Source: Hyphococcus sp. | Lineage (GTDB): Bacteria > Pseudomonadota > Alphaproteobacteria > Caulobacterales > Parvularculaceae | Reading direction: 5' to 3' | Length of the DNA stretch: 64,000 bases | NCBI GenBank assembly: GCA_013002535.1 | Contig: JABDJK010000116.1 | Location: forward strand, 1-64,000 | In this document: one piece after another, positions 1-10,194 of the stretch | Layout of the letters: every line of letters starts with the position of its first letter | How positions within the stretch are numbered: the first letter of the stretch is position 1 | The notes under the pieces: model-generated | What the model saw: the letters and a program-made list of their open reading frames with translations, nothing else | What the model was told of the DNA's origin: nothing | The model's database searches: none | Translations under genes and position numbers: made by a program

Positions 1-215
1 CCGGCGATGTTTTGGGTGCGGCGCAGTCGGGGTTCCCGCGCTTTCGCCTTGCAGATTTGTCGGTGCACGGCGAATTATTGGCGGCAGCGCGCGACGATGC
101 AAAAATGATCGTCGAGAAAGATCCGAAATTGGAAACGGAACGCGGCGAAGCCCTGCGCGCTCTTCTGTATCTCTTCAGTCGTGATGATGCGGTGAAGCTC
201 TTGAGTGCAGGCTAG
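1..215 (+). CDS. recG: ATP-dependent DNA helicase RecG, C-terminal fragment (5' truncated by window edge)
   Basis: Open frame from base 3 reads GDVLGAAQSGFPRFRLADLSVHGELLAAARDDA..., typical of the RecG C-terminus. Confidence 0.85.
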   Translation, partial: GDVLGAAQSGFPRFRLADLSVHGELLAAARDDAKMIVEKDPKLETERGEALRALLYLFSRDDAVKLLSAG

Positions 216-216
216 A

Positions 217-1008
217 TTACTTACTGCCGATTGAGAAAAATCTCTTTTTCTCGGCGCTCTCTTTCTTGGCAACTTCAGCAATCTCTTCCAGCTTTTTCAC
301 GGCGTCTTCGCCATTTGTATATTCCGGTACAACGAGGCCCATTGAAAAGATCAACTTTGCGGCGTCTTCAACATGCATATCAAGAATACGCAATTGATCA
401 CGCGGCAGGAACAGCAAAAATCCAGACGTCGGGTTTGGCACCGTCGGCACAAACAACGCCGTAAGCCCTTCGCCTTGATCATTGAGTAATTCTTTGACCT
501 CACCCTTGGCGCTGCCAACGACGAACGCCATGACCCAGGCGCCTTTGCGCGGGTACTCAATTAACGCAACTTCTTTGAACGATCGATCTGATTGTCTCAG
601 CGCCGTTTCAAATACGTTTTTGAAAAACCCGTAGAGATTGCGGATGACCGGCACGCGCTCGAGCACACGCTCGCCTGCATTGATGAACGATCGTCCGACA
701 ATGTTCTTCGCCAGCGCGCCGAGTAGCACAATCACGATAAACGCGATGATGACGCCGCCAAACGGGAACACTTGCAAAAGCGTTTCGATAAAGCTGCCGC
801 CGTCCGGCAAGGTCCGTTTCACGAATGCGTCGAGCCGTGCGACGGGTCCCGTTAGAACCCACAGGACAACGGCGATGGTGATGCTGATCGGCGCGACGAC
901 CACAATGCCGGCGAGAAAGCTCGACCACAAGCCGGACATGATCGATTTACGCTTCGGCTTGATCAGCGCCGCTTCGTCGCGGCTTTTTTTAGTGTCTTCG
1001 TTATTCAT
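217..1008 (-). CDS. DUF502 family membrane protein
   Basis: ORF with two TM segments and the DUF502 pattern (GLVVVAPIxIT.., RxPxxxxIY); ATG at 1008 preferred over the longer ORF. Confidence 0.8.
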   Translation of the reverse strand: MNNEDTKKSRDEAALIKPKRKSIMSGLWSSFLAGIVVVAPISITIAVVLWVLTGPVARLDAFVKRTLPDGGSFIETLLQVFPFGGVIIAFIVIVLLGALAKNIVGRSFINAGERVLERVPVIRNLYGFFKNVFETALRQSDRSFKEVALIEYPRKGAWVMAFVVGSAKGEVKELLNDQGEGLTALFVPTVPNPTSGFLLFLPRDQLRILDMHVEDAAKLIFSMGLVVPEYTNGEDAVKKLEEIAEVAKKESAEKKRFFSIGSK

Positions 1009-1181
1009 CGCTGTTGCAGCTTTTCCTTCGCCGGGACCAATTCCCAAAACGCCTTATTGCAACTAGTTTTCCGGGGCGGTGATTAAAACCCCTTAACCTT
1101 GCTAGTTTTCGAAAATATGACGAGATTTCCTATTTGAACGGTAAAAATGTTAATTGAACGGCGCAAACAGGGAAAAGAAAC

Positions 1182-2306
1182 GTGAATCCGTGGCGTATTT
1201 CGATCGGTTTTGGCGCATTTTTGGCGATCACGCTGCTCGCCGCTGCTGCGCTTATATTCCAGGATAATCTAGCCCGCTACGCCCTCAACCCAAAATTTCC
1301 CTATCAGACCTATGCGCCGCCGCCGCCGCCGGCATATGGCGCGCGCGGCGCCTGGGCGCTGTGGCCGACAACTAATGGTGATAGCGCAGACGCCGATGTC
1401 TTTTATGCGCATTCGACCACCTATTACGGCGCCGAGCACTGGAACGCGCCAATCAATGACGAGGGAGCGGCAAAAGAATTGCGCGACGTTGCTGCGCCCA
1501 ATGAAGCGGGACCTTTCCTCGGATTAGGCAATGTCTATGGACCGAAATATCGCCAAGCAACGCTGTTCGCGTCCTTCACGCATAAATTTGACGGTCGCGC
1601 GGCGTATGAGCTTGCTTTCTCTGATGTTAGCACGGCATTCGAACACTTCTTGAATGAGCGCGCTGAAGGACGACCGATGATCTTGGTTGGATATGGTCAG
1701 GGCGGGCTGCATGTCCTAGGATTATTGCAACGCTTTTTTGAAAATGATGCAAACCTCCGCGCTCAACTTTCGGCCGCATACATCATTGATCATTCAATAC
1801 CTGTTTCAATTTTTGAAGATGAATTGAGTAACGTGCCCGCCTGCAGTGACAGGGACACAATTGGATGCGTCGTATCCTATATCGCGTTTGAAGAACGCCA
1901 TGCGCTGGAACAGGAGCGTTTTCGAAAACGTACGCTTATCTGGAATGACGGTGGAACGACACAGACCCGGTCACGCGAAGAGGTACTGTGCGTTAATCCT
2001 TTATCTTGGACGATTTCCGAAAAGCGGGTCGGCGCCGAAAACCACTTAGGCGCAGCGTCCGCTACCGGCCTGCCCATTTCTGATATGCCGGCGCCAATTC
2101 CGGGCAGCGTAACCGCGCAATGCAATCGCGGTATCCTTACGGTCGAAAAGCCAAAGCAAGCGTTCCTTCAGCGCAAGCGCTGGTTCGGCGGTCATTGGCG
2201 AGCTCAGGATTACAATCTTTTTTTTCATGATCTGCGCGCCGATGCCGAACGGCGCATCGCCAATACAAAAATCACCGGAACGCAGGAAATATCGGAAGAC
2301 AATTAA
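1182..2306 (+). CDS. DUF3089 / alpha-beta hydrolase-like secreted or membrane-anchored protein
   Basis: N-terminal TM; YAPPPPPAYGARGAWALWP, DVFYAHSTTYY, VGYGQGG nucleophile elbow. Confidence 0.75.
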   Translation: MNPWRISIGFGAFLAITLLAAAALIFQDNLARYALNPKFPYQTYAPPPPPAYGARGAWALWPTTNGDSADADVFYAHSTTYYGAEHWNAPINDEGAAKELRDVAAPNEAGPFLGLGNVYGPKYRQATLFASFTHKFDGRAAYELAFSDVSTAFEHFLNERAEGRPMILVGYGQGGLHVLGLLQRFFENDANLRAQLSAAYIIDHSIPVSIFEDELSNVPACSDRDTIGCVVSYIAFEERHALEQERFRKRTLIWNDGGTTQTRSREEVLCVNPLSWTISEKRVGAENHLGAASATGLPISDMPAPIPGSVTAQCNRGILTVEKPKQAFLQRKRWFGGHWRAQDYNLFFHDLRADAERRIANTKITGTQEISEDN

Positions 2307-2360
2307 TCGCGAACCCTTTAGATCGCTGAACCTACCAGTTCATTACACGGAAACCCAACC

Positions 2361-3230
2361 ATGAAACCGATCCGCAAAGTCGTCATTCCCGTTGCCGGTC
2401 TTGGCACACGCGTATTACCTGCGACGAAATCGATCCCAAAAGAATTGTTGCCAGTCGTTGACAGGCCGCTGATCGATTATGTCGTTGATGAGGCGCGCGA
2501 CGCAGGTATTGAAAATTTCATTCTGGTGACAGGCCGCGGCAAGGGCGCCATCGAAGACTACTTTGATCACGCCTATGAGCTCGAAGCGACGCTGAAAGAA
2601 AAATCAAAAACAAAAATACTTGCTGATGTTGAGAAAACGATTCCGACGGCTGGCGCTGTTTCATACACCCGCCAACAAGCCCCTCTTGGTCTCGGTCACG
2701 CGGTCTGGTGCGCGCGCGAATTGATCGGCGATGAACCCTTCGCGGTGTCCTTGCCTGACGAAATCGTATCGCACCGGCCGGGATTTCTGCGTCAAATGGT
2801 AGATGCGTATGAGAAAGTCGGCGGAAATCTTGTCGCTGTTGAAGAAGTGCCGCAAGAAGACACGTCGAAATATGGCGTTATCGCGCCCAAGTCTCGCGAT
2901 GGAAATTTGATTGAGATGACGGGGATGGTGGAGAAACCTGCGCCGGCAGACGCACCGTCGAATTTCCGGATCATCGGAAGGTACGTCTTGCAGCCCGATA
3001 TATTCAAGCTGCTCGAAAATCAAGGTAAAGGCGCCGGCGGCGAAATTCAGCTCACAGACTCAATGAACAGCCTGAATGAGCAGCAAGCATTCCACGCCTG
3101 TATTTGCGAAGGCGGCATTTATGATTGCGGATCAAAGCTCGGCTGGCTTCAGGCAAATGTTGCGCTAGGACTAAAAAACAAAGAATTATCAGGCGACTTT
3201 AGCGATTACATTCGCAGCCAGATGAAATAA
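2361..3230 (+). CDS. galU: UTP--glucose-1-phosphate uridylyltransferase
   Basis: VVIPVAGLGTRVLPATKSIPKELLPVVDRPLIDYVVDEA signature. Confidence 0.96.
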   Translation: MKPIRKVVIPVAGLGTRVLPATKSIPKELLPVVDRPLIDYVVDEARDAGIENFILVTGRGKGAIEDYFDHAYELEATLKEKSKTKILADVEKTIPTAGAVSYTRQQAPLGLGHAVWCARELIGDEPFAVSLPDEIVSHRPGFLRQMVDAYEKVGGNLVAVEEVPQEDTSKYGVIAPKSRDGNLIEMTGMVEKPAPADAPSNFRIIGRYVLQPDIFKLLENQGKGAGGEIQLTDSMNSLNEQQAFHACICEGGIYDCGSKLGWLQANVALGLKNKELSGDFSDYIRSQMK

Positions 3231-3233
3231 CTG

Positions 3234-3776
3234 TTAGCGACGGCGCATGATCGTGCGTAGCAACGCAGAAGGCTCACTTGCGGCGCGCGCTGCGGTCTGT
3301 AAACGCGCGCCAGCGTTAGGATCATCGTTCGCTAAAATTGCATCAGCATCATTTTGAATTGCTTCACTGTTTTGTTCGTCATCAGCAAACTTGTGAACAG
3401 CTTCTTGCGCGTCTACAGCATCGCTGTATTCAGTGTTGGGTTCTGCGCGGTCGCCAAGCCGGACAGAATTCATGCGGTCTGACAGCCCTTCGATTTCCGC
3501 AAATTCTGCAACGCGCAAGCTGGCTTCTTCCGTGCGGGCCGCTAATTGACGCGATTCATGCGCCAGATCATAAATCTGCGCGAGAACGTTTTCCGTCGCG
3601 TGTCGTGAGACCGAGGCACTGCGCGCCGTTTGAAACGCGACGAAACATACCGCAATTGCCAAAATGAGAAAAACAAATGACACGGATAAGACAATTGCTA
3701 TTGTCGCCGGGCCCCAATCCGCCATAAATCCATTGAAATCAAAAATCGCGAGAACGTCAGCTATACTCATGGACAA
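3234..3776 (-). CDS. hypothetical single-TM protein with coiled-coil-like cytoplasmic region
   Basis: ORF with one strong TM helix (IAIVLSVSFVFLILAIAVCFVAF) and a charged helical region. Confidence 0.6.
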   Translation of the reverse strand: MSMSIADVLAIFDFNGFMADWGPATIAIVLSVSFVFLILAIAVCFVAFQTARSASVSRHATENVLAQIYDLAHESRQLAARTEEASLRVAEFAEIEGLSDRMNSVRLGDRAEPNTEYSDAVDAQEAVHKFADDEQNSEAIQNDADAILANDDPNAGARLQTAARAASEPSALLRTIMRRR

Positions 3777-3848
3777 ATCCCTTACCCTACAAATGTTATT
3801 TTATCGGGCGCGCGGGGTTTGGTCCAGCCATTTTAGCGGCGGCCGGAA

Positions 3849-5291
3849 ATGAGCGACGCGCCTTCCATTGTTTGGTTCCGACGCGATTTGCGAATCGCGG
3901 ATAATCCGGCACTCCGCGTCGCCATTGATGCAGAGGCGCCGGTAATCGCGTTTTTCGCGTACGATCCAGACGCTACCGCCGCCCCGGGCGGCGCATCTCG
4001 CTGGTGGCTGTGTCATTCGCTGGCGTCGCTAAAGGCAGATCTGGAAAGCCTTGGCATCGATCTGGTTTTTCGCCAGGGGGACGAAAAAAAGATGGTGCAA
4101 ACTTTTGTAGAGGAAATTGGCGCAGCGCGAATATTCTGGAACCGTCGGTATTTCGCGCCGGAAGTCGCCATTGATAAAGAATTGAAATCGACCCTCAGGG
4201 ACGATGGCGTCGACGTAGAAACTTTCAACGGATCTTTGTTGCGCGAGCCCTGGGAAGTCAAATCCGGTTCGGGCGACCCCTATCGGGTTTTTACGCCGTT
4301 CTGGAAAGCTATGCGGCGCGAAGGCCCGTCGCGCAACACCGCCACAAAACCGCGCAAGGCAAAAGGCTGGAAGAGTTTTAAAGGCCAGTCGCTGACACTG
4401 GATGACCTTATACTCCTGCCGACCGAACCAAATTGGGCGCATGAATTTCCGGAAGACTGGTCGCCGGGTGAGACAGGCGCCACCGAAAAACTGCGCCTTT
4501 TCCTGAAAGACAATGTCGATGAATATTCAGACGGTCGCGACCGCCCGGATATGGAAAAGACTTCGCGGCTTAGCCCGCATCTTGCCTTCGGCGAAATCAG
4601 TCCCTTGCAAATATGGGATGCCGTTCACAGCAAGTTAGAGGCAGGCAAAATCGACGCCGGTAACGCAGAAAAATTTCTGTCGGAAATTGCGTGGCGCGAA
4701 TTTTCGTATCATTTGTTGTTTTACAATCCCAAAATGCCTGAAAAACCGATCCGTGAAAATTTCGCTGGCTTCCCATGGCGCGATGACGACGCTGCGCTGA
4801 AAGCGTGGCAAAAAGGGCGGACCGGCATTCCTTTTATTGACGCCGGTATGCACCAGCTCTGGCGAACGGGATGGATGCACAACCGCGTGCGCATGGTCGT
4901 CGCGAGCCTGTTGACGAAAAACATTGGTATTCACTGGCGTGATGGCGCGGCGTGGTTCTGGGATACGCTCCTCGACGCCGACATCGCCAACAATTCCGCA
5001 AGCTGGCAGTGGGTTGCGGGATGCGGCGCAGACGCGGCGCCGTTTTTCAGGATTTTCAATCCGGTGACGCAGGGCGAAAAGTTCGATCCAAACGGAGATT
5101 ATGTGCGCCAATTTGTTCCTGAGATAGCGGACCTGCCGGACAAATACATCCATGCGCCATGGACTGCGCCGGATGATGTGCTGGCGGAAGCCGGCGTCAA
5201 ACTCGGCAAAAACTATCCGGAACCGATTGTCGACTTAAAGAGATCACGGGAACGCGCGCTGGAGAACTACAACGAAATAAAAGGCAATTGA
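3849..5291 (+). CDS. phrB: deoxyribodipyrimidine photolyase
   Basis: IVWFRRDLRIADNPAL; TGIPFIDAGMHQLWRTGWMHNRVRMVVASLLTK; NNSASWQWVAGCGADAAPFFRIFNP. Confidence 0.95.
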   Translation: MSDAPSIVWFRRDLRIADNPALRVAIDAEAPVIAFFAYDPDATAAPGGASRWWLCHSLASLKADLESLGIDLVFRQGDEKKMVQTFVEEIGAARIFWNRRYFAPEVAIDKELKSTLRDDGVDVETFNGSLLREPWEVKSGSGDPYRVFTPFWKAMRREGPSRNTATKPRKAKGWKSFKGQSLTLDDLILLPTEPNWAHEFPEDWSPGETGATEKLRLFLKDNVDEYSDGRDRPDMEKTSRLSPHLAFGEISPLQIWDAVHSKLEAGKIDAGNAEKFLSEIAWREFSYHLLFYNPKMPEKPIRENFAGFPWRDDDAALKAWQKGRTGIPFIDAGMHQLWRTGWMHNRVRMVVASLLTKNIGIHWRDGAAWFWDTLLDADIANNSASWQWVAGCGADAAPFFRIFNPVTQGEKFDPNGDYVRQFVPEIADLPDKYIHAPWTAPDDVLAEAGVKLGKNYPEPIVDLKRSRERALENYNEIKGN

Positions 5292-5295
5292 TATA

Positions 5296-5420
5296 CGTCT
5301 TCCCGTGCGCTGCGCGGCATAAAATGACGCGCTGCAGACACGGGATCAACCGCAACCATCGAACAGATCCCGGATCAGAGCCGCATCATCAAAAGATGCT
5401 GCAGCGCATCCGGGAAGACG
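5296..5420. repeat. Large imperfect palindromic element (candidate dispersed repeat)
   Basis: Outer arms cgtcttcccgtgcgctgcgcggcat (5296-5320) and gatgctgcagcgcatccgggaagacg (5395-5420) are imperfect inverted copies; nested inner arms cgggatc (5341-5347) / gatcccg (5366-5372). Confidence 0.6.
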
Positions 5421-5427
5421 AGCACCC

Positions 5428-6108
5428 TCAAGCCGCCAACAACAGCTTCTGATCGCGGATCACCAATGTCCGATCCATGCGTTCGGCAAGACGCCGGTCG
5501 TGGGTTGCAATTAACGCCGAGAGTCCTTCCTGCCGGACGATTTCCAGCAGCGAATCAAAAACGACGTCTGATGTTTTCGGATCAAGATTGCCTGTCGGCT
5601 CATCAGCAAGCAGAACTGACGGATGGTTTGCCAGCGCCCGCGCAATCGCCGTTCGCTGTTGTTCACCACCGGAAAGCTGACCCGGCTGGTGGGTCACGCG
5701 TTCGCCAAGTCCCAGCGAGGTAAGCAAGCGCCTCGCCTCTTTAAGAGCCTTGGACTTGCTCTCGCCGGAAATCATGCGTGGCAGGGCAACATTATCAATC
5801 GCTGTAAATTCTGGCAGCAAGTGATGGAACTGATAGACAAAGCCGAGGGTATCGCGGCGAATGCGTGTCCGCTCTGCATCACTCAGTGACGACGTGGCAA
5901 TGTTATCGATCCAGACTTCGCCCGCTGACGGCGCCTCGAGTAATCCCGCGATATGCAATAACGATGATTTGCCGGAGCCGGATGGTCCAAGGAGCGCAAC
6001 GGTTTCGCCGCGCTTTAGTTCCAAATTTACGTTCTCGATGATGACAAGATCGCCATAGCGACGACTGACATTATCAAGACGCAACGCAATGTCTGCTGTG
6101 TTACTCAT
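5428..6108 (-). CDS. lolD: lipoprotein-releasing ABC transporter ATP-binding protein LolD
   Basis: Walker A GPSGSGKSS, LSGGEQQR signature, LLADEPTGNLD; start MSNTAD at 6108. Confidence 0.92.
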   Translation of the reverse strand: MSNTADIALRLDNVSRRYGDLVIIENVNLELKRGETVALLGPSGSGKSSLLHIAGLLEAPSAGEVWIDNIATSSLSDAERTRIRRDTLGFVYQFHHLLPEFTAIDNVALPRMISGESKSKALKEARRLLTSLGLGERVTHQPGQLSGGEQQRTAIARALANHPSVLLADEPTGNLDPKTSDVVFDSLLEIVRQEGLSALIATHDRRLAERMDRTLVIRDQKLLLAA

Positions 6109-6475
6109 CCGAATGCCACCACTCTCGAAACGACAACGCTTTGCCGTCATCGTTGAACTGAACAACCAGAATGCCGTCGATGTGAACGCGGGCGCCGCTA
6201 TCCGGCCGCGTGAAAGAACAACTCCAATGGGCGCAGCCCAGTTGCGCCTGGACGTAAAGCGTGCGCGATCCGAAATCGATCTCGTTCTGATTTATTACAG
6301 CGCCGGAAAAAGCCTCTGCGATTTCCGCACGGCCTTTTTTCGGGTCGGTAAATGGCGTCCAGTAGTAAATGGCGTCTTCGTCGAAAAGCGCTGTGAAAGC
6401 ATCAGCGTCTTTTTTCTCCCAAGCGCCGCCATAGCTTGCGCACCAGTCTTCGAATTGGGTTTCGGTTAGCTCCAT
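6101..6475 (-). CDS. SnoaL/NTF2-like protein
   Basis: ORF of 124 aa with NTF2-like pattern (YGGAWEKKDADAFTALFDEDAIYYWTPF); overlaps the lolD start by 8 nt. Confidence 0.7.
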   Translation of the reverse strand: MELTETQFEDWCASYGGAWEKKDADAFTALFDEDAIYYWTPFTDPKKGRAEIAEAFSGAVINQNEIDFGSRTLYVQAQLGCAHWSCSFTRPDSGARVHIDGILVVQFNDDGKALSFREWWHSDE

Positions 6476-6485
6476 CAGACGCCTC

Positions 6486-7772
6486 CTATTCGTATCGCAG
6501 CGCTTCGACGGGATCGAGCCGCGCCGCGCGCCAGGCGGGCAGTATGGTTGAAATGAACGACATGAACAAAGCCCAACTCGCGATGGTTACGACTTCGCCC
6601 ATTTGCAATTCAGCGGGAATGTTCTGAAAGAAATAGATTTCCGCTTTGAATAAATCCTGACCAACCATTGCTGATAAAAATTGCTCAATCGGGTCAATAT
6701 AGGTGACGAATAACGCCCCAAGGATGACGCCAAACGCTGTTCCGAGAATGCCGATCAGGGCGCCCGACAGGAAAAATATCCGCATGACAGCGCCTTGCGT
6801 CGCGCCCATGGTGCGCAGAACCGCAATATCGCCGGTTTTGTCTTTTACCAACATTACGAGCCCCGTGATTATATTCAGCGCGGCTACGGCAACAATCAGC
6901 ATCAGGATTAACCGCATCACATTGCGCTCTATTTGCAGCGCGTCGAAATACGGTCCAATGATGCGCGTCCAGTCCGTCGTGTTGCGTCCCTCAATTACTC
7001 CATTGATTGCCGGTAAATATCGCTGGAATTCGTCAGGATCTCCAACGCGGATTTCAATTTGTTCCGATCCCCCGGAACCCTGGAAAAACAACTTCGACTG
7101 TTCGAACGGCATAAATATAATCGTTGAGTCATATTGATGGTTATCGACGTCAAATACCGCGCCAACAATGTAAGTCTTTGAGCGAACAGGAATGCGGCCG
7201 AATGCCGTTTCCGATCCGCCATTCGTTGTCAGCGTAACGCCATCGCCCGCCTCAACACCTAGGGACGCCGCCAGACGAACGCCGACAGCAATTTGATTGC
7301 CGCCATTGCGGCCCTCGCCAAAGGTCTCAAAAGTACCGCTGCGAATGTTTTCCGGCCCCGTAATTTCCGTCAGGCCACGCAAGTCGTCCCCGCGCATCCC
7401 GCGCACGAGAGCGACCTCGCCGCCACCGGGCGTTGTTGCATAGGCCGGCGCCTGAACCAGCGGCGCGGCGTCCAGCACGCCTTCAATATTGGCAATCTTG
7501 GCGATCAAGTCGTCATTCGCGGCAGTCTCATTTGTCATTTGTACGAATATATGACCGTTGAGGCCGAGCATTTGCTCCAGCAGCTTTGCTCGAAACCCTT
7601 GCATCACCGACATGACAATAATGAGCGTCGCCACCGCCAGCATGATGCCGGCGAATGCAATAATGGAGATCAGCGAGACGCCCTTGCCGGAGCGCGTTGC
7701 GCCGAGATAGCGCCGCGCCACCATCCACTCAAAGAATGAAAATGGGCCGGTTGATCCGTTAGTTTTCGCCAC
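6486..7772 (-). CDS. lolC: lipoprotein-releasing ABC transporter permease LolC/E
   Basis: FEWMVARRYLGATRSGKGVSLISIIAFAGIMLAVATLIIVMSVMQGFR; C-terminal ILPAWRAARLDPVEALRYE. Confidence 0.93.
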   Translation of the reverse strand: MAKTNGSTGPFSFFEWMVARRYLGATRSGKGVSLISIIAFAGIMLAVATLIIVMSVMQGFRAKLLEQMLGLNGHIFVQMTNETAANDDLIAKIANIEGVLDAAPLVQAPAYATTPGGGEVALVRGMRGDDLRGLTEITGPENIRSGTFETFGEGRNGGNQIAVGVRLAASLGVEAGDGVTLTTNGGSETAFGRIPVRSKTYIVGAVFDVDNHQYDSTIIFMPFEQSKLFFQGSGGSEQIEIRVGDPDEFQRYLPAINGVIEGRNTTDWTRIIGPYFDALQIERNVMRLILMLIVAVAALNIITGLVMLVKDKTGDIAVLRTMGATQGAVMRIFFLSGALIGILGTAFGVILGALFVTYIDPIEQFLSAMVGQDLFKAEIYFFQNIPAELQMGEVVTIASWALFMSFISTILPAWRAARLDPVEALRYE

Positions 7773-7911
7773 GCTGAGCGTCCTTACATATCGGCGTTCG
7801 ATCTTGCGCCACTGGCTAACCTATTTTGAATAAATGGCAAAATGGTGATCGGCACATGAACATTCACTCATGCGATGAGCCGCTCGGCGCCCCTGCATGA
7901 GAGAGTGTTAC

Positions 7912-9258
7912 TTAGTTATAAGCGAGCGCGTCTTGCACCAGCTTTGCGACATGGTCGCTGACCTGATCCAGCGCGATCTCTTCGCGTTCTCCGTCAGAAC
8001 GGCGTTTGACCTCAGCCTTGCCGTCTTTCAGGCCGCGTGGGCCAATCACGATCTGGTACGGCAGCCCGATCAGATCCATGCGCGCAAATTTCTCACCACC
8101 GCGGGCCGGCGTGTTGTCATAGAGAACATCAACGCCAGCATCGCTCAGCGACTGGTAGAGTTTTTCGCACGCTGCATCCACCTCCGCGTCGCCAACTTTC
8201 AAATTGATCAGCCCGACATGGAACGGCGCCACCGCCATCGGCCACTTACAGCCATCGCCGTCGTGGAAGGCTTCGATGATCGCGCCAACCAGCCGCGAAA
8301 CGCCAACGCCGTAAGAACCCATTTGCACCGGCACTTCTTTGCCGTCCGGCGTGGCAACCACTGCGTTCATCGCATCGGAATATTTCGTGCCGAAGAAGAA
8401 GATATGCCCGACTTCTATGCCGCGGGCGCTCACTCGATTTCCATCCTCAACGGCGTCTTCAAATTCGTTCTCGTCGTGCTTTTCATCGGTCGCCGCATAA
8501 TATGTCGTGAACTGATCGACCGTCGTTTGCAGATCGCCGTCAAAATCAACATCCTTTGGCGGCACGGGCAATTCGACAATGCGCTTGTCGCAGAAGACAG
8601 CGCTCTCACCAGTATCAGCGAGGACGATAAATTCATGGCTGAGGTCGCCGCCAATCGGCCCCGTATCTGCGCGCATGGGGATTGACTTAAGCCCCATGCG
8701 TTCAAACGTTCGCAAATACGCGATGAACATCTTGTTGTAGCTCTTACGGCCCGCCTCCTCATCGATGTCGAAGGAATAATTGTCCTTCATCAAGAATTCG
8801 CGCCCGCGCATCACGCCAAAGCGCGGTCGCACTTCATCGCGGAATTTCCACTGAATGTGATACATCATCTTCGGCAGGTCTTTGTACGATTTGGCGCCAG
8901 CGCGGAAAATTTCCGTAATCATTTCCTCGTTGGTGGGACCGTAAAGCATTTCGCGATCGGAACGGTCCGTGATGCGCAGCATTTCTTTGCCGTAGGCGTC
9001 ATAGCGCCCGCTTTCACGCCATAAATCCGCCGGCTGGATGGTCGGCATCAACATCTCGACGGCGCCGGCGCGGTTTTGTTCCTCACGCACGATTTGCTCG
9101 ATCTTTTTCAAGACCCGATGGCCGAGCGGCAACCACGCGTAAATCCCCGCGCCTTCCTGACGGATCATGCCCGCGCGCAGCATCAAACGATGGGATGCGA
9201 TCTGGGCCTCCGCAGGGGTTTCCTTCAGAACGGGCAGGAAAAAGGTCGATAGGCGCAT
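7912..9258 (-). CDS. proS: prolyl-tRNA synthetase (short alphaproteobacterial type)
   Basis: [55 protein letters not shown] motif. Confidence 0.96.
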   Translation of the reverse strand: MRLSTFFLPVLKETPAEAQIASHRLMLRAGMIRQEGAGIYAWLPLGHRVLKKIEQIVREEQNRAGAVEMLMPTIQPADLWRESGRYDAYGKEMLRITDRSDREMLYGPTNEEMITEIFRAGAKSYKDLPKMMYHIQWKFRDEVRPRFGVMRGREFLMKDNYSFDIDEEAGRKSYNKMFIAYLRTFERMGLKSIPMRADTGPIGGDLSHEFIVLADTGESAVFCDKRIVELPVPPKDVDFDGDLQTTVDQFTTYYAATDEKHDENEFEDAVEDGNRVSARGIEVGHIFFFGTKYSDAMNAVVATPDGKEVPVQMGSYGVGVSRLVGAIIEAFHDGDGCKWPMAVAPFHVGLINLKVGDAEVDAACEKLYQSLSDAGVDVLYDNTPARGGEKFARMDLIGLPYQIVIGPRGLKDGKAEVKRRSDGEREEIALDQVSDHVAKLVQDALAYN

Positions 9259-9328
9259 GAGATTGGGTCTGTAACTGCTTCGTGCAGGTTTCTAAGTACG
9301 TACGGGTCGAAAGTCTATCAGCGGGCGC

Positions 9329-9628
9329 TTATTCGCCGCAGAGGTCGTATGGAACCTGGATATAAACGCCGTCTTCCGAATGCGCCGGCAGGAACGCGCG
9401 AAGACGCTGGTTCTCGGGCAGATCACCGACTTCAACGTCAAAGATCAGCGGAAAGCCGGCGCCCGTTGCGGCGTAGGGATTCAAGTCCGCCGCTTCGGCG
9501 TCACCGGTATTCAGAAATTCTGTTTCGGCGGGAACGGCGCAATCATCTGGCGCCACAGTTATTTCTTCTGCGCGCAAATCCGTTGCGAGCAAAATGGCCG
9601 TCGACTGGATAAACAGCACCCGGGTCAT
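9329..9628 (-). CDS. small secreted hypothetical protein
   Basis: ORF with signal-peptide-like N-terminus and C-terminal Cys; overlaps the upstream ORF by 4 nt. Confidence 0.55.
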   Translation of the reverse strand: MTRVLFIQSTAILLATDLRAEEITVAPDDCAVPAETEFLNTGDAEAADLNPYAATGAGFPLIFDVEVGDLPENQRLRAFLPAHSEDGVYIQVPYDLCGE

Positions 9629-9939
9629 TCAGAACAGAACCCGCCGCTATTGACGACCTGCGCGCCCTTGGTCTCCTCAATCGCAAGATCAAAACGCCGC
9701 AGGATGCGCTGGCTTGCCCAGCCGGTCACAGGCTGCGGGCGAAACACGATGACGTGGGTCGCGTTGGTTTCATCGTCCACGCGAGTTTCACGGATTACCG
9801 CGCCGGAATTCATCGCGAGCAGATAGCCGGGGCGAATATTATCGCATGGTCCGGGACGGATTACTGTCGTTTCCGCTGTCGCCGAAACCACGAGACAGTT
9901 GATCCACATTGCGCCAAGAATTGCGTGTCGCGTCTTCAT
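9625..9939 (-). CDS. small secreted hypothetical protein
   Basis: Signal-peptide-like N-terminus (MKTRHAILGAMWINCLVVSATAETTV), paired with the downstream ORF. Confidence 0.55.
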   Translation of the reverse strand: MKTRHAILGAMWINCLVVSATAETTVIRPGPCDNIRPGYLLAMNSGAVIRETRVDDETNATHVIVFRPQPVTGWASQRILRRFDLAIEETKGAQVVNSGGFCSE

Positions 9940-10031
9940 GATGGACGCGTTGCATCGTTTATGCCTTGTTAACTATGTGAGTTTGACGGCGCCCAAATAC
10001 GGGACGGATCAAGAATTTATCTTGGGAAAAA

Positions 10032-10116
10032 TGGTGCGGCCGAGAAGACTCGAACTTCCACGGGTTGCCCCACAGCGACCTCAACGCTGCGCGTCTACCA
10101 ATTCCGCCACGGCCGC
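10032..10116 (-). tRNA. tRNA-Leu(GAG), CCA encoded
   Basis: GCGGCCG...CGGCCGC acceptor, long variable arm, anticodon stem CAGCG-TTGAGGT-CGCTG, GTTCGAGTC T-loop, ACCA end. Confidence 0.95.
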
Positions 10117-10194
10117 ACGCCGGTTCGGCAGGCGGCGGGGATAGCAAATGGCGTTGCCCCTGTGAAGCCTTAAAAAATGGAGTGTAGCAACCGC

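Noticed and set aside
7897-8685. 262-aa plus-strand ORF antisense to proS
   Set aside because: Shadow ORF opposite the conserved ProS; no recognisable domain or RBS
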